From: JAZKSG01 sp964384785
GTDB taxonomy: Archaea > Thermoplasmatota > E2 > DHVEG-1
Length of the DNA: 31,087 nucleotides
Direction of reading: 5' to 3'
NCBI GenBank assembly: GCA_964384785.1
Contig: CAYLLH010000064.1
Coordinates: forward strand, 1-31,087
Shown: piece by piece, positions 15,699-23,267 of the stretch
How the letters are laid out: each line of letters starts with the position of its first letter
Position numbering within the stretch: the stretch's first letter is position 1
The notes under the pieces: generated by a model
Told to the model about the DNA's origin: nothing
The model's input: only the letters and a program-made list of their open reading frames with translations
Database searches by the model: none
Program-made: the position numbers and the translations under genes

Positions 15699-16304
15699 AT
15701 GATTGATTTAGAGAAAGGAAAAAAAGCAGTAAAATATGCAAGAAAAGTTGTTGAAAACAAAGTAAAAAATGATACTATACCTAGTTTTGATGAAGATTTT
15801 TTTGATGAAAAACAAGGTGCTTTTGTAACACTTCATACTTATCCCAGTCATAATTTACGTGGATGTATAGGTATCCCCACACCTGTTATGAAACTAAAAG
15901 ATGCTATAGCAGAAGGAGCATCTTCCGCCACACATGATCCTCGTTTTCCACCATTAAGTGTTGAAGAACTTGATAAAATTATTATTGAAGTAACAGTTCT
16001 TACAAAACCCGAAGTTATCAAGGTTGATAAACCACAAGATTATGTTGACAAAATCAAAATCGGACGAGATGGTCTTATCCTTGAAAAAGGAATGTTTAAA
16101 GGACTTTTGCTTCCACAGGTGCCTGTTGAACAAGGGTGGGATAAAGAAGAATTTTTGAATCATACTTGCATGAAAGCAGGTCTCATGCCTGATGCTTGGT
16201 TTGAACCTGATACAAAGATTTTTAAGTTTTCAGGTCAGATTTTTTCTGAAACAAAACCCGATGGAGAAATAGTGGAGAAAAAAATTGATGGAAAAAGTTG
16301 TTGA
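15699..16304 (+). CDS. AMMECR1 domain protein
   Basis: The AMMECR1 family occurs in archaea, bacteria and eukaryotes; its biochemical role is not settled. The hallmark LRGCIG lies in SHNLRGCIGIPTPVMKL, followed by ATHDPRFPPLSVEELDKIIIEVTVLTKP and GLILEKGMFKGLLLPQVPVEQGW, all typical of the family. The protein has 201 residues, a usual archaeal length. A TTG at 15693 is in frame two codons earlier, but the ATG at 15699 is preferred. Its 3' end overlaps the start of pyrC by 17 bases, indicating translational coupling. In this operon it could be linked to nucleotide metabolism, but that is only context. Confidence 0.92.
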   Translation: MIDLEKGKKAVKYARKVVENKVKNDTIPSFDEDFFDEKQGAFVTLHTYPSHNLRGCIGIPTPVMKLKDAIAEGASSATHDPRFPPLSVEELDKIIIEVTVLTKPEVIKVDKPQDYVDKIKIGRDGLILEKGMFKGLLLPQVPVEQGWDKEEFLNHTCMKAGLMPDAWFEPDTKIFKFSGQIFSETKPDGEIVEKKIDGKSC

Positions 16305-17571
16305 AGGAAAAACTTTCATCAATGGTGGTTTTCAAAACTGCTGTATTGGAATCGATGAAGGTAAAATAGTTACTGTTAAAAAAATCCTGAATGGTGATAA
16401 ACATTTAAGGTTTAAAAACAAAGTTATTCTTCCTGCTGGTGTTGATATCCATGTTCATTTCCGGGATCCTGGTATGACACAGAAGGAGGATTTTTATACA
16501 GGATCAAAAGCTGCTGTATTTGGAGGAATATCTTGTGTTTGTGATATGCCTAATACGAAACCTCAAACTGTTACCGTTTCAGATTTGAAGAATAAGATTT
16601 CTACAGCAAAAAACAAATCTATTATAGATTTCGGCGTGTATGCTGGTTTAAATAACAACAATTTTTTAGATGCAGATAATTTAGCAAGTTTATGTAATGG
16701 TTTCAAGGTTTATCTAGGTAGTTCAACGAATTCATTGTTGTTTGATTCCGATAATCTTAAATCTTTGTTTGAACCATTTGGTGGAGTCAAGGTTCCTATT
16801 TTGTTTCATGCTGAGGATGAAAAATGTTTAAATAAAAATAAAAGAAGAGAAGAAAATATTTCAGATCATCTTGAATCTCGTCCCGGTGTTTGTGAACAAT
16901 TGGCTGTTAAGAAAGTATTGGAATCTAAACATGGTTTTGATGTTAAAACTCATTTTTGTCATATTTCTACAAAAGAAGCATTTAATTTGATTAAAACCTC
17001 TAATGACAAAAATGTTAGTTGCGGTGTAACACCTCATCATAGTTTATTAAATGTTGATAAAAAAATTGCTCCTCAGAGTTTTTACAAAGTAAATCCTCCT
17101 CTTAGAACTACAGATGTTAAAGATTTTTTATTCAGTAAAATAGTAGCAGGGGATGGTTTTGATGTTTTAGAATCTGATCATGCACCTCATACATTGGAAG
17201 AAAAAAATGATGATTTCAATGAAGCACCCTGCGGGGTTCCAGGTGTTGAAAATATGTATCCTTTGTTTTTGTATCTTGCTAAAAAAGAAAAGATTTCTTG
17301 GAATCGCTTGTTTTCTTTATTATGTGAAAAACCCTCAAAAATAATTGATATTAGAAAAGGAAAAATTGCCAGAGGTTTTGATGCTGATCTAATAACTGTT
17401 GATTTAAAAGATGAAACTAAAATTAATTCTGATATGCTTCATTCACGTTGTGGTTGGACTCCATTTGAAGGTTTTAAAGGACTGTTTCCTTCTGATGTTT
17501 TTATTCGTGGTGAAAGAGTAATTAAAGATAAAGAATTAAACGTTAGCAAAGGTTTTGGAAAAAAAGTATAA
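16288..17571 (+). CDS. pyrC: Dihydroorotase
   Basis: It closes carbamoyl aspartate to dihydroorotate in pyrimidine synthesis. The metal-binding HxH is in GVDIHVHFRDPG (H55, H57), followed by DMPNTKPQT. FKVYLGSS holds the lysine expected to be carboxylated between the two zinc ions. HAEDE and HFCHIST supply later His ligands, and the catalytic Asp is D297 in LESDHAPHT. APCGVPGVE and a SKIIDIRKGKIARGFDADL end are typical of class I enzymes. The length of 427 residues is normal. The start is the ATG at 16288, not the TTG one codon earlier. It overlaps the AMMECR1 gene, with a GGAG about ten bases before the ATG. Confidence 0.95.
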   Translation: MEKVVEGKTFINGGFQNCCIGIDEGKIVTVKKILNGDKHLRFKNKVILPAGVDIHVHFRDPGMTQKEDFYTGSKAAVFGGISCVCDMPNTKPQTVTVSDLKNKISTAKNKSIIDFGVYAGLNNNNFLDADNLASLCNGFKVYLGSSTNSLLFDSDNLKSLFEPFGGVKVPILFHAEDEKCLNKNKRREENISDHLESRPGVCEQLAVKKVLESKHGFDVKTHFCHISTKEAFNLIKTSNDKNVSCGVTPHHSLLNVDKKIAPQSFYKVNPPLRTTDVKDFLFSKIVAGDGFDVLESDHAPHTLEEKNDDFNEAPCGVPGVENMYPLFLYLAKKEKISWNRLFSLLCEKPSKIIDIRKGKIARGFDADLITVDLKDETKINSDMLHSRCGWTPFEGFKGLFPSDVFIRGERVIKDKELNVSKGFGKKV

Positions 17572-17610
17572 TTATTTAATCATGTTTTTTACTATCAACT
17601 TAAAGATTTT

Positions 17611-17628
17611 AGGTGGAATAGAGTTCTG
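17611..17628 (+). promoter_or_regulatory. Shine-Dalgarno-like AGGTGG before a possible CTG start
   Basis: AGGTGG at 17611-17616 is placed to initiate at the CTG at 17626-17628. The alternative TTG at 17659 has no ribosome site in front of it (GTTTGAGGCA). The placement suggests the DUF368 protein begins upstream of the conventional call. Confidence 0.35.
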
Positions 17629-17658
17629 AAAAAAACAAAAAAAACAACGTTTGAGGCA

Positions 17659-18549
17659 TTGCTTATTTTTCTAAAAGGACTTTTTATGGGTAGTGCCGAT
17701 ATCATTCCTGGCGTATCTGGTGGAACAATTGCTCTTATTACTGGTATCTATGAACGCCTTGTTTATGCCATACGATCTATAGATTTTAAATTTATTTTTT
17801 ATTTTTTTAAGGGTTTTTATGATAGAAGTTATTTTAAAAAAGCTCGTAAAAATTTTTTAAAAACCGATTTTGCTTTACTCATTCCTTTAGCAATTGGTGT
17901 ATTTGTTGCTTTTTTATCCCTTGCTCATCTTATGGATTATTTGATTATTAATTTTAAGAATTATACTTATGCTTTTTTTCTTGGTTTAATTCTTGCTTCT
18001 GCTTTCTTTGTGTATCATTCTGTTAAGAAAAATATTACAATACGCTCTCTTTTTTTTGTCTTTATTGGTTTTTTGGTCGGTTTTCTGGTTGTAGGTTTAG
18101 AACAAATAAATACCACACATTCTTTTATTGTTATATTTTTAGCTGGTTTTATCTCGTTTTGTGCTATGATACTGCCAGGTGTATCCGGGGCATTTATCCT
18201 TCTTGTTCTTGGTCAATATAGTTTTATGATAAATGTTTTAAAAAAAATCGCTACTTTAGATTTCACTGATCTTTCATATGCAATATTATATGTTGCGGGT
18301 GGAGCAGTAGGTTTACTTTCTTTCTCTCGGGTTTTGTCTTTTCTTCTTAAAAGATATCATACAGCTACTCTTTGTTTTGTAATTGGTTTAATGGTTGGTG
18401 CGTTACGTTCTCCTGGTGAAATAATTGTTGAAAATCCTGAGAATATTTTTTTAACTATTGCATCAGCGGTATTTGGTGTTTTTTTGGTTAGTGTTTTGTA
18501 TTTTTATAGTAACAAATTTGAAAAAACAGATAAATTTTTTAAAAAATAG
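17659..18549 (+). CDS. DUF368 family polyprenyl-phosphate transporter
   Basis: The DUF368 family (PopT type) is known in bacteria to flip undecaprenyl phosphate back to the cytoplasmic side. Here the lipid would be dolichyl phosphate, serving AglB upstream. The signature is GSADIIPGVSGGTIALITGIYE near the N-terminus, with a second inverted copy at MILPGVSGAFILLVLGQY. About eight hydrophobic helices follow this inverted-repeat pattern. The coordinates use the TTG at 17659. No in-frame ATG or GTG occurs between the pyrC stop and 17686, yet the frame is open back to 17572. AGGTGG at 17611-17616 stands nine bases before an in-frame CTG at 17626, which would give the lysine-rich leader KKTKKTTFEALLIFLKG expected for the family. 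Confidence 0.88.
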   Translation: MLIFLKGLFMGSADIIPGVSGGTIALITGIYERLVYAIRSIDFKFIFYFFKGFYDRSYFKKARKNFLKTDFALLIPLAIGVFVAFLSLAHLMDYLIINFKNYTYAFFLGLILASAFFVYHSVKKNITIRSLFFVFIGFLVGFLVVGLEQINTTHSFIVIFLAGFISFCAMILPGVSGAFILLVLGQYSFMINVLKKIATLDFTDLSYAILYVAGGAVGLLSFSRVLSFLLKRYHTATLCFVIGLMVGALRSPGEIIVENPENIFLTIASAVFGVFLVSVLYFYSNKFEKTDKFFKK

Positions 18550-18550
18550 G

Positions 18551-18570
18551 TTTTTTTACCAAATTTTTTT
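18551..18570 (+). terminator. Double T-run after the DUF368 gene
   Basis: Seven T at 18551-18557 and seven more at 18564-18570 follow directly on the stop codon. They probably end the AMMECR1-pyrC-DUF368 transcript. Confidence 0.5.
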
Positions 18571-18574
18571 ATTA

Positions 18575-18583
18575 TGTTATATA
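18575..18583 (+). promoter_or_regulatory. TATA-like box of the phosphatase gene
   Basis: GTTATATAT-like sequence lies about 31-39 bases before the ATG at 18614, just after the double T-run. It suggests a new transcript. Confidence 0.45.
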
Positions 18584-18613
18584 TTGACTTTATTTTGTTT
18601 GTAGGTTTATTTT

Positions 18614-19399
18614 ATGGTTGAAGAAATAAAAATTTTAGCTGCTAAAGTTGTTGATAAAATTTATCGTAAGGTTAGACGTGTTGCTAAGTCTGATTTTTCT
18701 AGTTTTAAAAAAAATGTTGGTATTGGTGCTGATGGTACTCCTACAAAGTTTATTGATCAACTTGCTGAGGATGTAGCTTTAGATGCTATTAATAAGTCTA
18801 AAACTAAGGTTAATGTTCTTAGTGAAGAGGCAGGTTTTATTGACAATGGAGGGGAATATGTTTTTGTTCTTGACCCTGTGGATGGTACACGTAATGCATC
18901 CAGGGGTATTCCTTTTTATTCGGTTTCTTTAGCTGTGGGTAAAAAAGATTTATCAGATGTATGGTATGGTATAATAAAGAATATTCCTACTGGTGATTTG
19001 TTTGTTGTTGAAAAAGATCATGGTGCTTTTATGAATAAAAAACAGGTTGCAGCTCCAGAGCTTCCTGACAAACAAATACTTTCTTGTTTGACCTTGGGTA
19101 ATAATTATGATAAAAAAAGTCTAGGTCTTGCTAAACAAGATAAAGTCCGTTCTATGGGTTGTGCTAGTCTTGAGATGTGTCTTGTTGCTACTGGTGCATT
19201 AGATTTTTATATTGTCGGTCGTGAATATATGCGTGTTACTGATATTGCAGCATCGACCTTGTTTGTTCGTGAAGCTGGTGGTTTGGTTACAGATATACTA
19301 GGTAGAAAGCTTGATATGTCTTTATCATTGGATGAAAGAACTAGTGTTATAGCTGCTTGTAACAAAGAATTAATAGAAAAACTTACAGTTTTAGGTTAA
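18614..19399 (+). CDS. Inositol monophosphatase / fructose-1,6-bisphosphatase family phosphatase
   Basis: Archaeal members of this metal-dependent family hydrolyse inositol 1-phosphate and often fructose 1,6-bisphosphate. Visible motifs are GADGTPTKFIDQLAE near residue 35, VLSEEAG (metal-ligand Glu), LDPVDGTRNASRGIPFYSVSLAV (D87 and D90) and VTDIAASTLFVREAGG with the last metal-binding Asp. At 261 residues it has the normal length. Neighbours make GGGP synthase and UbiX, so myo-inositol for archaeal inositol phospholipids is one possible use, with gluconeogenesis the other. The sequence alone cannot decide between the two. The ATG at 18614 follows a TATA-like box by about 31 bases. Confidence 0.9.
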   Translation: MVEEIKILAAKVVDKIYRKVRRVAKSDFSSFKKNVGIGADGTPTKFIDQLAEDVALDAINKSKTKVNVLSEEAGFIDNGGEYVFVLDPVDGTRNASRGIPFYSVSLAVGKKDLSDVWYGIIKNIPTGDLFVVEKDHGAFMNKKQVAAPELPDKQILSCLTLGNNYDKKSLGLAKQDKVRSMGCASLEMCLVATGALDFYIVGREYMRVTDIAASTLFVREAGGLVTDILGRKLDMSLSLDERTSVIAACNKELIEKLTVLG

Positions 19400-19412
19400 A
19401 GATAACTATAAT

Positions 19413-19421
19413 GTTTAAATA
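19413..19421 (+). promoter_or_regulatory. TATA-like box supporting the inner start of GGGP synthase
   Basis: GTTTAAATA is about 24-32 bases upstream of the ATG at 19445. For a leaderless transcript this favours 19445 over the ATG at 19424, which would lie upstream of the expected transcript start. Confidence 0.45.
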
Positions 19422-19444
19422 GTATGTTTTATTTTCGACGTGAT

Positions 19445-20182
19445 ATGACCTTATCTGAGGATATATCAAAATCTGCATTAGAAAAAACACTTCACTTCGC
19501 ACTTTTAGATCCTGAAGATCAAACACCTGAAGAAGCATCGGTTAAAGCAAAAACAGCTGAAAAAGCAGGTAGCAGTGCCATTATGGTTGGAGGTTCCACT
19601 CTTGCTTCTAGTGAACAAGTTGATGCTACTGTTAAAGCAATAAAGAAAAATTGTGAACTACCTGTTATTTTGTTCCCATCCGGAGCTAAATTTTTGAGTG
19701 GTTATGCTGATGCGATTTTTTTTATGAGCCTTCTTAATTCTCGTAATATTGATTTTGTTATCCGAGAACATGTAAAAGGCGCTCCATTTGTTAAACATGT
19801 AGGATTAGAACCAATTTCTATGGGATACTTGATTGTTGAACCGGGTATGACTGCGGCTAAAATGGGTGAGGTGGATTTAGTCGACCGGTCTGATATTGAA
19901 ACAGCTGTTGGATATGGTATAGCTTCTGAATTTCTTGGAATGAAGTTTTTTTATCTAGAAGCTGGTTCTGGTGCACCTGATCCTGTTTCTGATGAGATGA
20001 TTAGAGCAGTTAAGAAAAATATAAATATTCCTTTGGTTGTCGGTGGTGGAATCCGTGATGCTGAAACAGTTAGAAAAAAAGCAATAGCTGGAGCAGATAT
20101 TATTGTCACAGGTACTGCTCTTGAGGAAGAAAAAAACCTTGAAAAAGCTCTTAATAAGATTGTTGAGGCAACAAAAATATAA
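19445..20182 (+). CDS. Geranylgeranylglyceryl phosphate synthase (GGGPS)
   Basis: It makes the first ether bond of archaeal membrane lipids, joining geranylgeranyl diphosphate to sn-glycerol 1-phosphate. The PcrB/GGGPS TIM-barrel motifs are all present: LHFALLDPEDQTPE, SSAIMVGGSTLAS, PVILFPSGAKFLSGYADAI, MGYLIVEPGMTAAKMGEVDL, KFFYLEAGSGAPDPVS and the phosphate-binding IPLVVGGGIRDAE with ADIIVTGTALEE. The long insert around VGYGIASEFLGM and the length near 245 residues fit group II enzymes. The frame also begins at an ATG at 19424 (MFYFRRD); the ATG at 19445 is chosen because of the TATA-like position. Together with the reductases in the window it covers two steps of the ether-lipid pathway. 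Confidence 0.95.
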   Translation: MTLSEDISKSALEKTLHFALLDPEDQTPEEASVKAKTAEKAGSSAIMVGGSTLASSEQVDATVKAIKKNCELPVILFPSGAKFLSGYADAIFFMSLLNSRNIDFVIREHVKGAPFVKHVGLEPISMGYLIVEPGMTAAKMGEVDLVDRSDIETAVGYGIASEFLGMKFFYLEAGSGAPDPVSDEMIRAVKKNINIPLVVGGGIRDAETVRKKAIAGADIIVTGTALEEEKNLEKALNKIVEATKI

Positions 20183-20199
20183 TTTTTTTTTGTTTTAAG

Positions 20200-20754
20200 A
20201 TGAAAATATTAATTAGTATTGGTGGAGCATCAGGCTCTATCTACGGAGTTAAGCTTGTTGAAATTCTTTCTAAAAATAAAAATGTTGAAACTCATTTAAT
20301 TGCATCATCTGGTGGAAAGAAAATCCTTGAACATGAGACTGGTTTTTCTTTTAATGTTTTAAAAAAATCTGTTGATTTTGTGTATAGTAATGATGATATG
20401 TTTGCAGGACCTGCAAGCGGCTCATTTAAGCTTGATGCTATGGTTGTCTGTCCTTGTAGTATGAAAACACTTTCTGCTATTGCTAATGGTTACGGTGATA
20501 CTCTTACCTCCCGGGCTGCTGTTTGTACGCTTAAAGAAGAAAGAAAACTTGTTCTTGTTCCTCGTGAAACACCTCTTGATTTAACAAGTATTGAAAATAT
20601 GAGAAAAGCAAAACTTGCTGGTGCAACAATATTGCCTGCTATGCCTGGTTTTTATCACAAACCTAAAGAAATAGGTGAATTAGTTGATTTTGTTGTTGGA
20701 AAAATTTTGGATCAGCTAGGAATTAACCATTCTCTTTTTGATAGATGGGAATAA
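20200..20754 (+). CDS. ubiX: UbiX-type flavin prenyltransferase
   Basis: UbiX attaches a dimethylallyl unit to FMN to make prenylated FMN, the cofactor of UbiD-type decarboxylases. Motifs are GGASGSIYGVKLVEIL (FMN phosphate loop), LIASSGGKKIL, VVCPCSMKTLSAIANGYGDTL, KLVLVPRETPLDL and ILPAMPGFYHKPK. The length of 184 residues is normal. It starts 17 bases after the GGGP synthase stop, with a T-run inside that gap that could partly end the upstream transcript. No UbiD partner is in the window. In archaea, prenylated FMN is known to serve the phosphomevalonate-dehydratase-linked mevalonate pathway, which would tie this gene to isoprenoid supply; that is inference. Confidence 0.93.
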   Translation: MKILISIGGASGSIYGVKLVEILSKNKNVETHLIASSGGKKILEHETGFSFNVLKKSVDFVYSNDDMFAGPASGSFKLDAMVVCPCSMKTLSAIANGYGDTLTSRAAVCTLKEERKLVLVPRETPLDLTSIENMRKAKLAGATILPAMPGFYHKPKEIGELVDFVVGKILDQLGINHSLFDRWE

Positions 20755-20755
20755 A

Positions 20756-20769
20756 TCTTTCTTTTTTTT
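20756..20769 (+). terminator. T-rich terminator after ubiX
   Basis: A T-rich run (one C break) starts one to two bases after the ubiX stop and runs into the end of the convergent gene on the other strand. Confidence 0.45.
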
Positions 20770-21151
20770 ATTCCAATAGTACTTTGAAAAATGCGACAAC
20801 AAATAACACATACGTCATCGGAAAAAACAATACAATCATCGGTCTTTGGAGTTGTTCCATTATTTTGTAGGCTATTGGATGAAATGTTTCAAAGAAATCA
20901 ACAACAAGAATCGCCCAAGTTATAATCCAGGCTGCTATAAATTCAAATATACCTGTGGTTTGTTTTAAATCCAGATTGTTTTTAAAAATACTTAGTTTTT
21001 CTTCAATTTCTTCCAAATTATTATTTTTTTCATCTACTTTTTCAGAAATATCTTTTCTTTCTAAAGTTAATGTATTTGAAACTGCTGTAGTGTTTGATAT
21101 CATTAAAAATATTACAAAAAATGATACAAGAATTATTATGGTTTTCTTCAT
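20768..21151 (-). CDS. Small membrane protein with coiled coil, unknown function
   Basis: This 127-residue protein has an N-terminal hydrophobic segment (signal peptide or anchor, KKTIIILVSFFVIFLMI). A charged Glu/Lys/Asn-rich stretch of about 45 residues follows (SEKVDEKNNNLEEIEEKLSI), likely an extracellular coiled coil. Two more hydrophobic helices close the protein (FIAAWIITWAILVVDFF and MIVLFFPMTYVLFVVAFF). I do not recognise a family. It stands alone between ubiX (convergent) and nucS (same strand, 69 bases upstream). Two C-terminal helices with a coiled-coil head suggest a self-assembling envelope protein or a partner of a larger complex, with low certainty. Confidence 0.75.
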   Translation of the reverse strand: MKKTIIILVSFFVIFLMISNTTAVSNTLTLERKDISEKVDEKNNNLEEIEEKLSIFKNNLDLKQTTGIFEFIAAWIITWAILVVDFFETFHPIAYKIMEQLQRPMIVLFFPMTYVLFVVAFFKVLLE

Positions 21152-21220
21152 TTTTTAAATCACTCTCTAAACTAAGATATATAATTAGATTATTTATATA
21201 TTTATTTTAAAAAGTTTTTG

Positions 21221-22000
21221 TTAAAACTCTTTTAGTGTTTTTTGATAATCATCAGGAAGTACTACTTTTCTTTCAACTTCCTGCCATTCAAGATTATAAT
21301 CCTCTAAAAGATTTTTTACCATATCTGGAATCCGAGGTGCACATAGAATCCCTCGAACTTTCGCATCATCACTTTCGCCTTTTATATCATTAACATACAT
21401 ACGAAGTTGATGAACTGCACTAATTGTTGCAAGACTACGTTTTACTTCTATTACCACGGGTATATGATCTTTATCAAAACCATATAAATCAATCATACCT
21501 GATTTAACTTGTTTCTCACGTTTTTTAATCCTAAATCCTTGTTCTATACATTCTGGTTCAGACATAATCTGATTAACTACATCTGATTCCATACCTGAAA
21601 CCACTGGTTCAACTTTATCTTTAAGCCTTGTAACTGTTACAAATTTTATAGAACGAAACTGAATCCTCATTTTTTCAGCCGGTTTACTATGGCTGCATCT
21701 CATCACTAAAAACTTTTTTTCGATTTTAAACTCTGTTTTACTTCCTGCTGGCTGCCAGTTAACTGGTTCCCGCAGTTCGGGACGGTGAACTAAAACATTT
21801 CCATCCTCTTTTATCATAATTATACGTTCACCCCAGTCTAGAAACGAACGAGCACGTCCTTTGTAATCAATCATGCAATCACCTGCTATTAAAAGAATAG
21901 TTTTTTCAGGTACAGATCTATGTTTATTTTCAATAAATTTTAATGCATCCTTGATATCTGGTTTTAGTTTATTATCTGTATACAAAATACAATCTCCCAC
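21221..22000 (-). CDS. nucS: NucS/EndoMS mismatch endonuclease
   Basis: NucS cuts both strands at mismatched bases and provides mismatch repair in many archaea and in actinobacteria that lack MutS/MutL. The N-terminal DNA-binding half has the NWQPAGS and MRCSHSKPAE stretches typical of the family. The C-terminal RecB-like nuclease half shows D171 in GMIDLYGFD, E185 and K187 in VVIEVKRS, and the later HQLRMYV helix, with the 14- and 2-residue spacing of characterised NucS. The protein has 259 residues against about 250 in the family. The start codon is GTG, with an in-frame TGA directly before it, so the start cannot be further upstream. GGTGA sits unusually close to the GTG, suggesting a leaderless message. 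Confidence 0.94.
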   Translation of the reverse strand: MGDCILYTDNKLKPDIKDALKFIENKHRSVPEKTILLIAGDCMIDYKGRARSFLDWGERIIMIKEDGNVLVHRPELREPVNWQPAGSKTEFKIEKKFLVMRCSHSKPAEKMRIQFRSIKFVTVTRLKDKVEPVVSGMESDVVNQIMSEPECIEQGFRIKKREKQVKSGMIDLYGFDKDHIPVVIEVKRSLATISAVHQLRMYVNDIKGESDDAKVRGILCAPRIPDMVKNLLEDYNLEWQEVERKVVLPDDYQKTLKEF

Positions 22001-22060
22001 TCACCAATAAATTTTTTTTAGTTTCTCACCAACTAAACTAAGAATAGAACAATTCTGTTT

Positions 22061-22636
22061 TTAATTTTTTTTGTATTTACACATCAAAACAGCTTTCTCA
22101 ATAGCATAACCCTTTTCATCTATCAATGATTCCAACTCTCCTCGGGTTGAACCTTTTTTAAGATCTATGTCTTTTACATTTAAAGCATACAAAATAAAAC
22201 GGTAATTATGAACACCAGATTTAGAAGGAGGTTTTGGTCCACCATAACCTATCTCATCAAAATCATTCAAACCCTGAGGATAAGTAATTGTTTCATTTTC
22301 AAAAAAACCTGTATCATTAGCAGGTATATTCCATACTAGCCAATGAACAAAATTATCTGCATCAAAATCATCCATAATTAAAACAAAACTCTTAGTACTA
22401 TTTGGAAAATCATTAATACTTAACGGAGGAGTTATATCCATTCCATATTTAGTATATTTTTTTGGGATATACTCGCTATCGTTGAATGATGAACTATTAA
22501 TTTTCATATCACCAAAGGACACATCTGAAAGTAATTGATTTTGATCAGTAACTTTTTCCTCTTGAAAACAACCAGTTAAAATAATGTTTATTAAAAAAAC
22601 TAGTAAAATTATAGTAATTATAATATTTTTTTTCAT
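22061..22636 (-). CDS. PEBP family (YbhB/YbcL-like) lipoprotein
   Basis: This is a phosphatidylethanolamine-binding-protein-fold protein exported as a lipoprotein: the signal sequence ends in the lipobox LTGC (Cys23). The family landmarks follow in order: YTKYGMDITPPLSINDFP, then VLIMDDFDADNFVHWLVWNIP (the DPDAP...HW ligand-site motif with changed residues), and GYGGPKPPSKSGVHNYRFILYAL. The first motif reads DDFDADN rather than DPDAP, so ligand binding may differ. At 191 residues it is of normal length plus signal. Bacterial and archaeal homologues have no settled role. The start is well supported by GGAGAGGAA directly before the ATG. Confidence 0.9.
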   Translation of the reverse strand: MKKNIIITIILLVFLINIILTGCFQEEKVTDQNQLLSDVSFGDMKINSSSFNDSEYIPKKYTKYGMDITPPLSINDFPNSTKSFVLIMDDFDADNFVHWLVWNIPANDTGFFENETITYPQGLNDFDEIGYGGPKPPSKSGVHNYRFILYALNVKDIDLKKGSTRGELESLIDEKGYAIEKAVLMCKYKKN

Positions 22637-22682
22637 TTCCTCTCCACTCCGTTTTTTTTAAAAAAATAATAAAGGTGTTTAA

Positions 22683-23261
22683 TTACTTTTTTTGTAAACA
22701 TTTTTTTACAAAATTTTTAAAGATCTGTTCACCGTATTCAGTGTTATCAACTTCAGGATGAAACTGCAAGCCATAGAATGGTTTGTTTTTATGTTTCATA
22801 GCCTGAATTTTACAGTTTTCACTTTCAGCTAAATTAATAAAATCTTTTGGTAGTTTTGTAACCTCATCATTATGAGATTCCCAGACTACTGATTTTTCTG
22901 GTACATCTTCGAAAAGATCATTTTTTTCAATAACCGTTAACTCTATTTTTCCAAATTCAGGGATTTTTGAAGGTTTAGCTTCTCCTCCAAAAAAACGTGC
23001 CATGAATTGATGACCTGCACAGATTCCCATTATTGGAAAATCTGCTTTTTCTAGATATTCAGCACAGTTTCCCAACTCATTTTTTAATCCTATACGTGGT
23101 GCTCCGCCAGATAAAACTAATCCATCAGTTTTTTCATCTTTTAAAACTTTAAAAGAGGTATTGTTTGGTATGATTTTTGTGTCTACATCCAAGTATTTTA
23201 ATGTACGCCATTCCCTGTGGGTCCATTGTCCGCCATTGTCTACAACATAAATTTTAACCAT
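22683..23261 (-). CDS. guaAA: GMP synthase subunit A (glutamine amidotransferase)
   Basis: This is the separate glutaminase subunit of archaeal GMP synthase; it releases ammonia from glutamine for the partner ATP-pyrophosphatase. Class I amidotransferase motifs are visible: DGLVLSGGAPRIG, the nucleophile Cys in MGICAGHQFMARFFGG, and the His-Glu pair in FYGLQFHPEVDNTEYGE. The length of 192 residues matches the stand-alone archaeal subunit, about 190. It follows the stop of the synthetase subunit by six bases on the same strand, so the two are cotranscribed, and purE lies upstream in the same operon. Confidence 0.95.
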   Translation of the reverse strand: MVKIYVVDNGGQWTHREWRTLKYLDVDTKIIPNNTSFKVLKDEKTDGLVLSGGAPRIGLKNELGNCAEYLEKADFPIMGICAGHQFMARFFGGEAKPSKIPEFGKIELTVIEKNDLFEDVPEKSVVWESHNDEVTKLPKDFINLAESENCKIQAMKHKNKPFYGLQFHPEVDNTEYGEQIFKNFVKKCLQKK

Positions 23262-23267
23262 ATTTTT

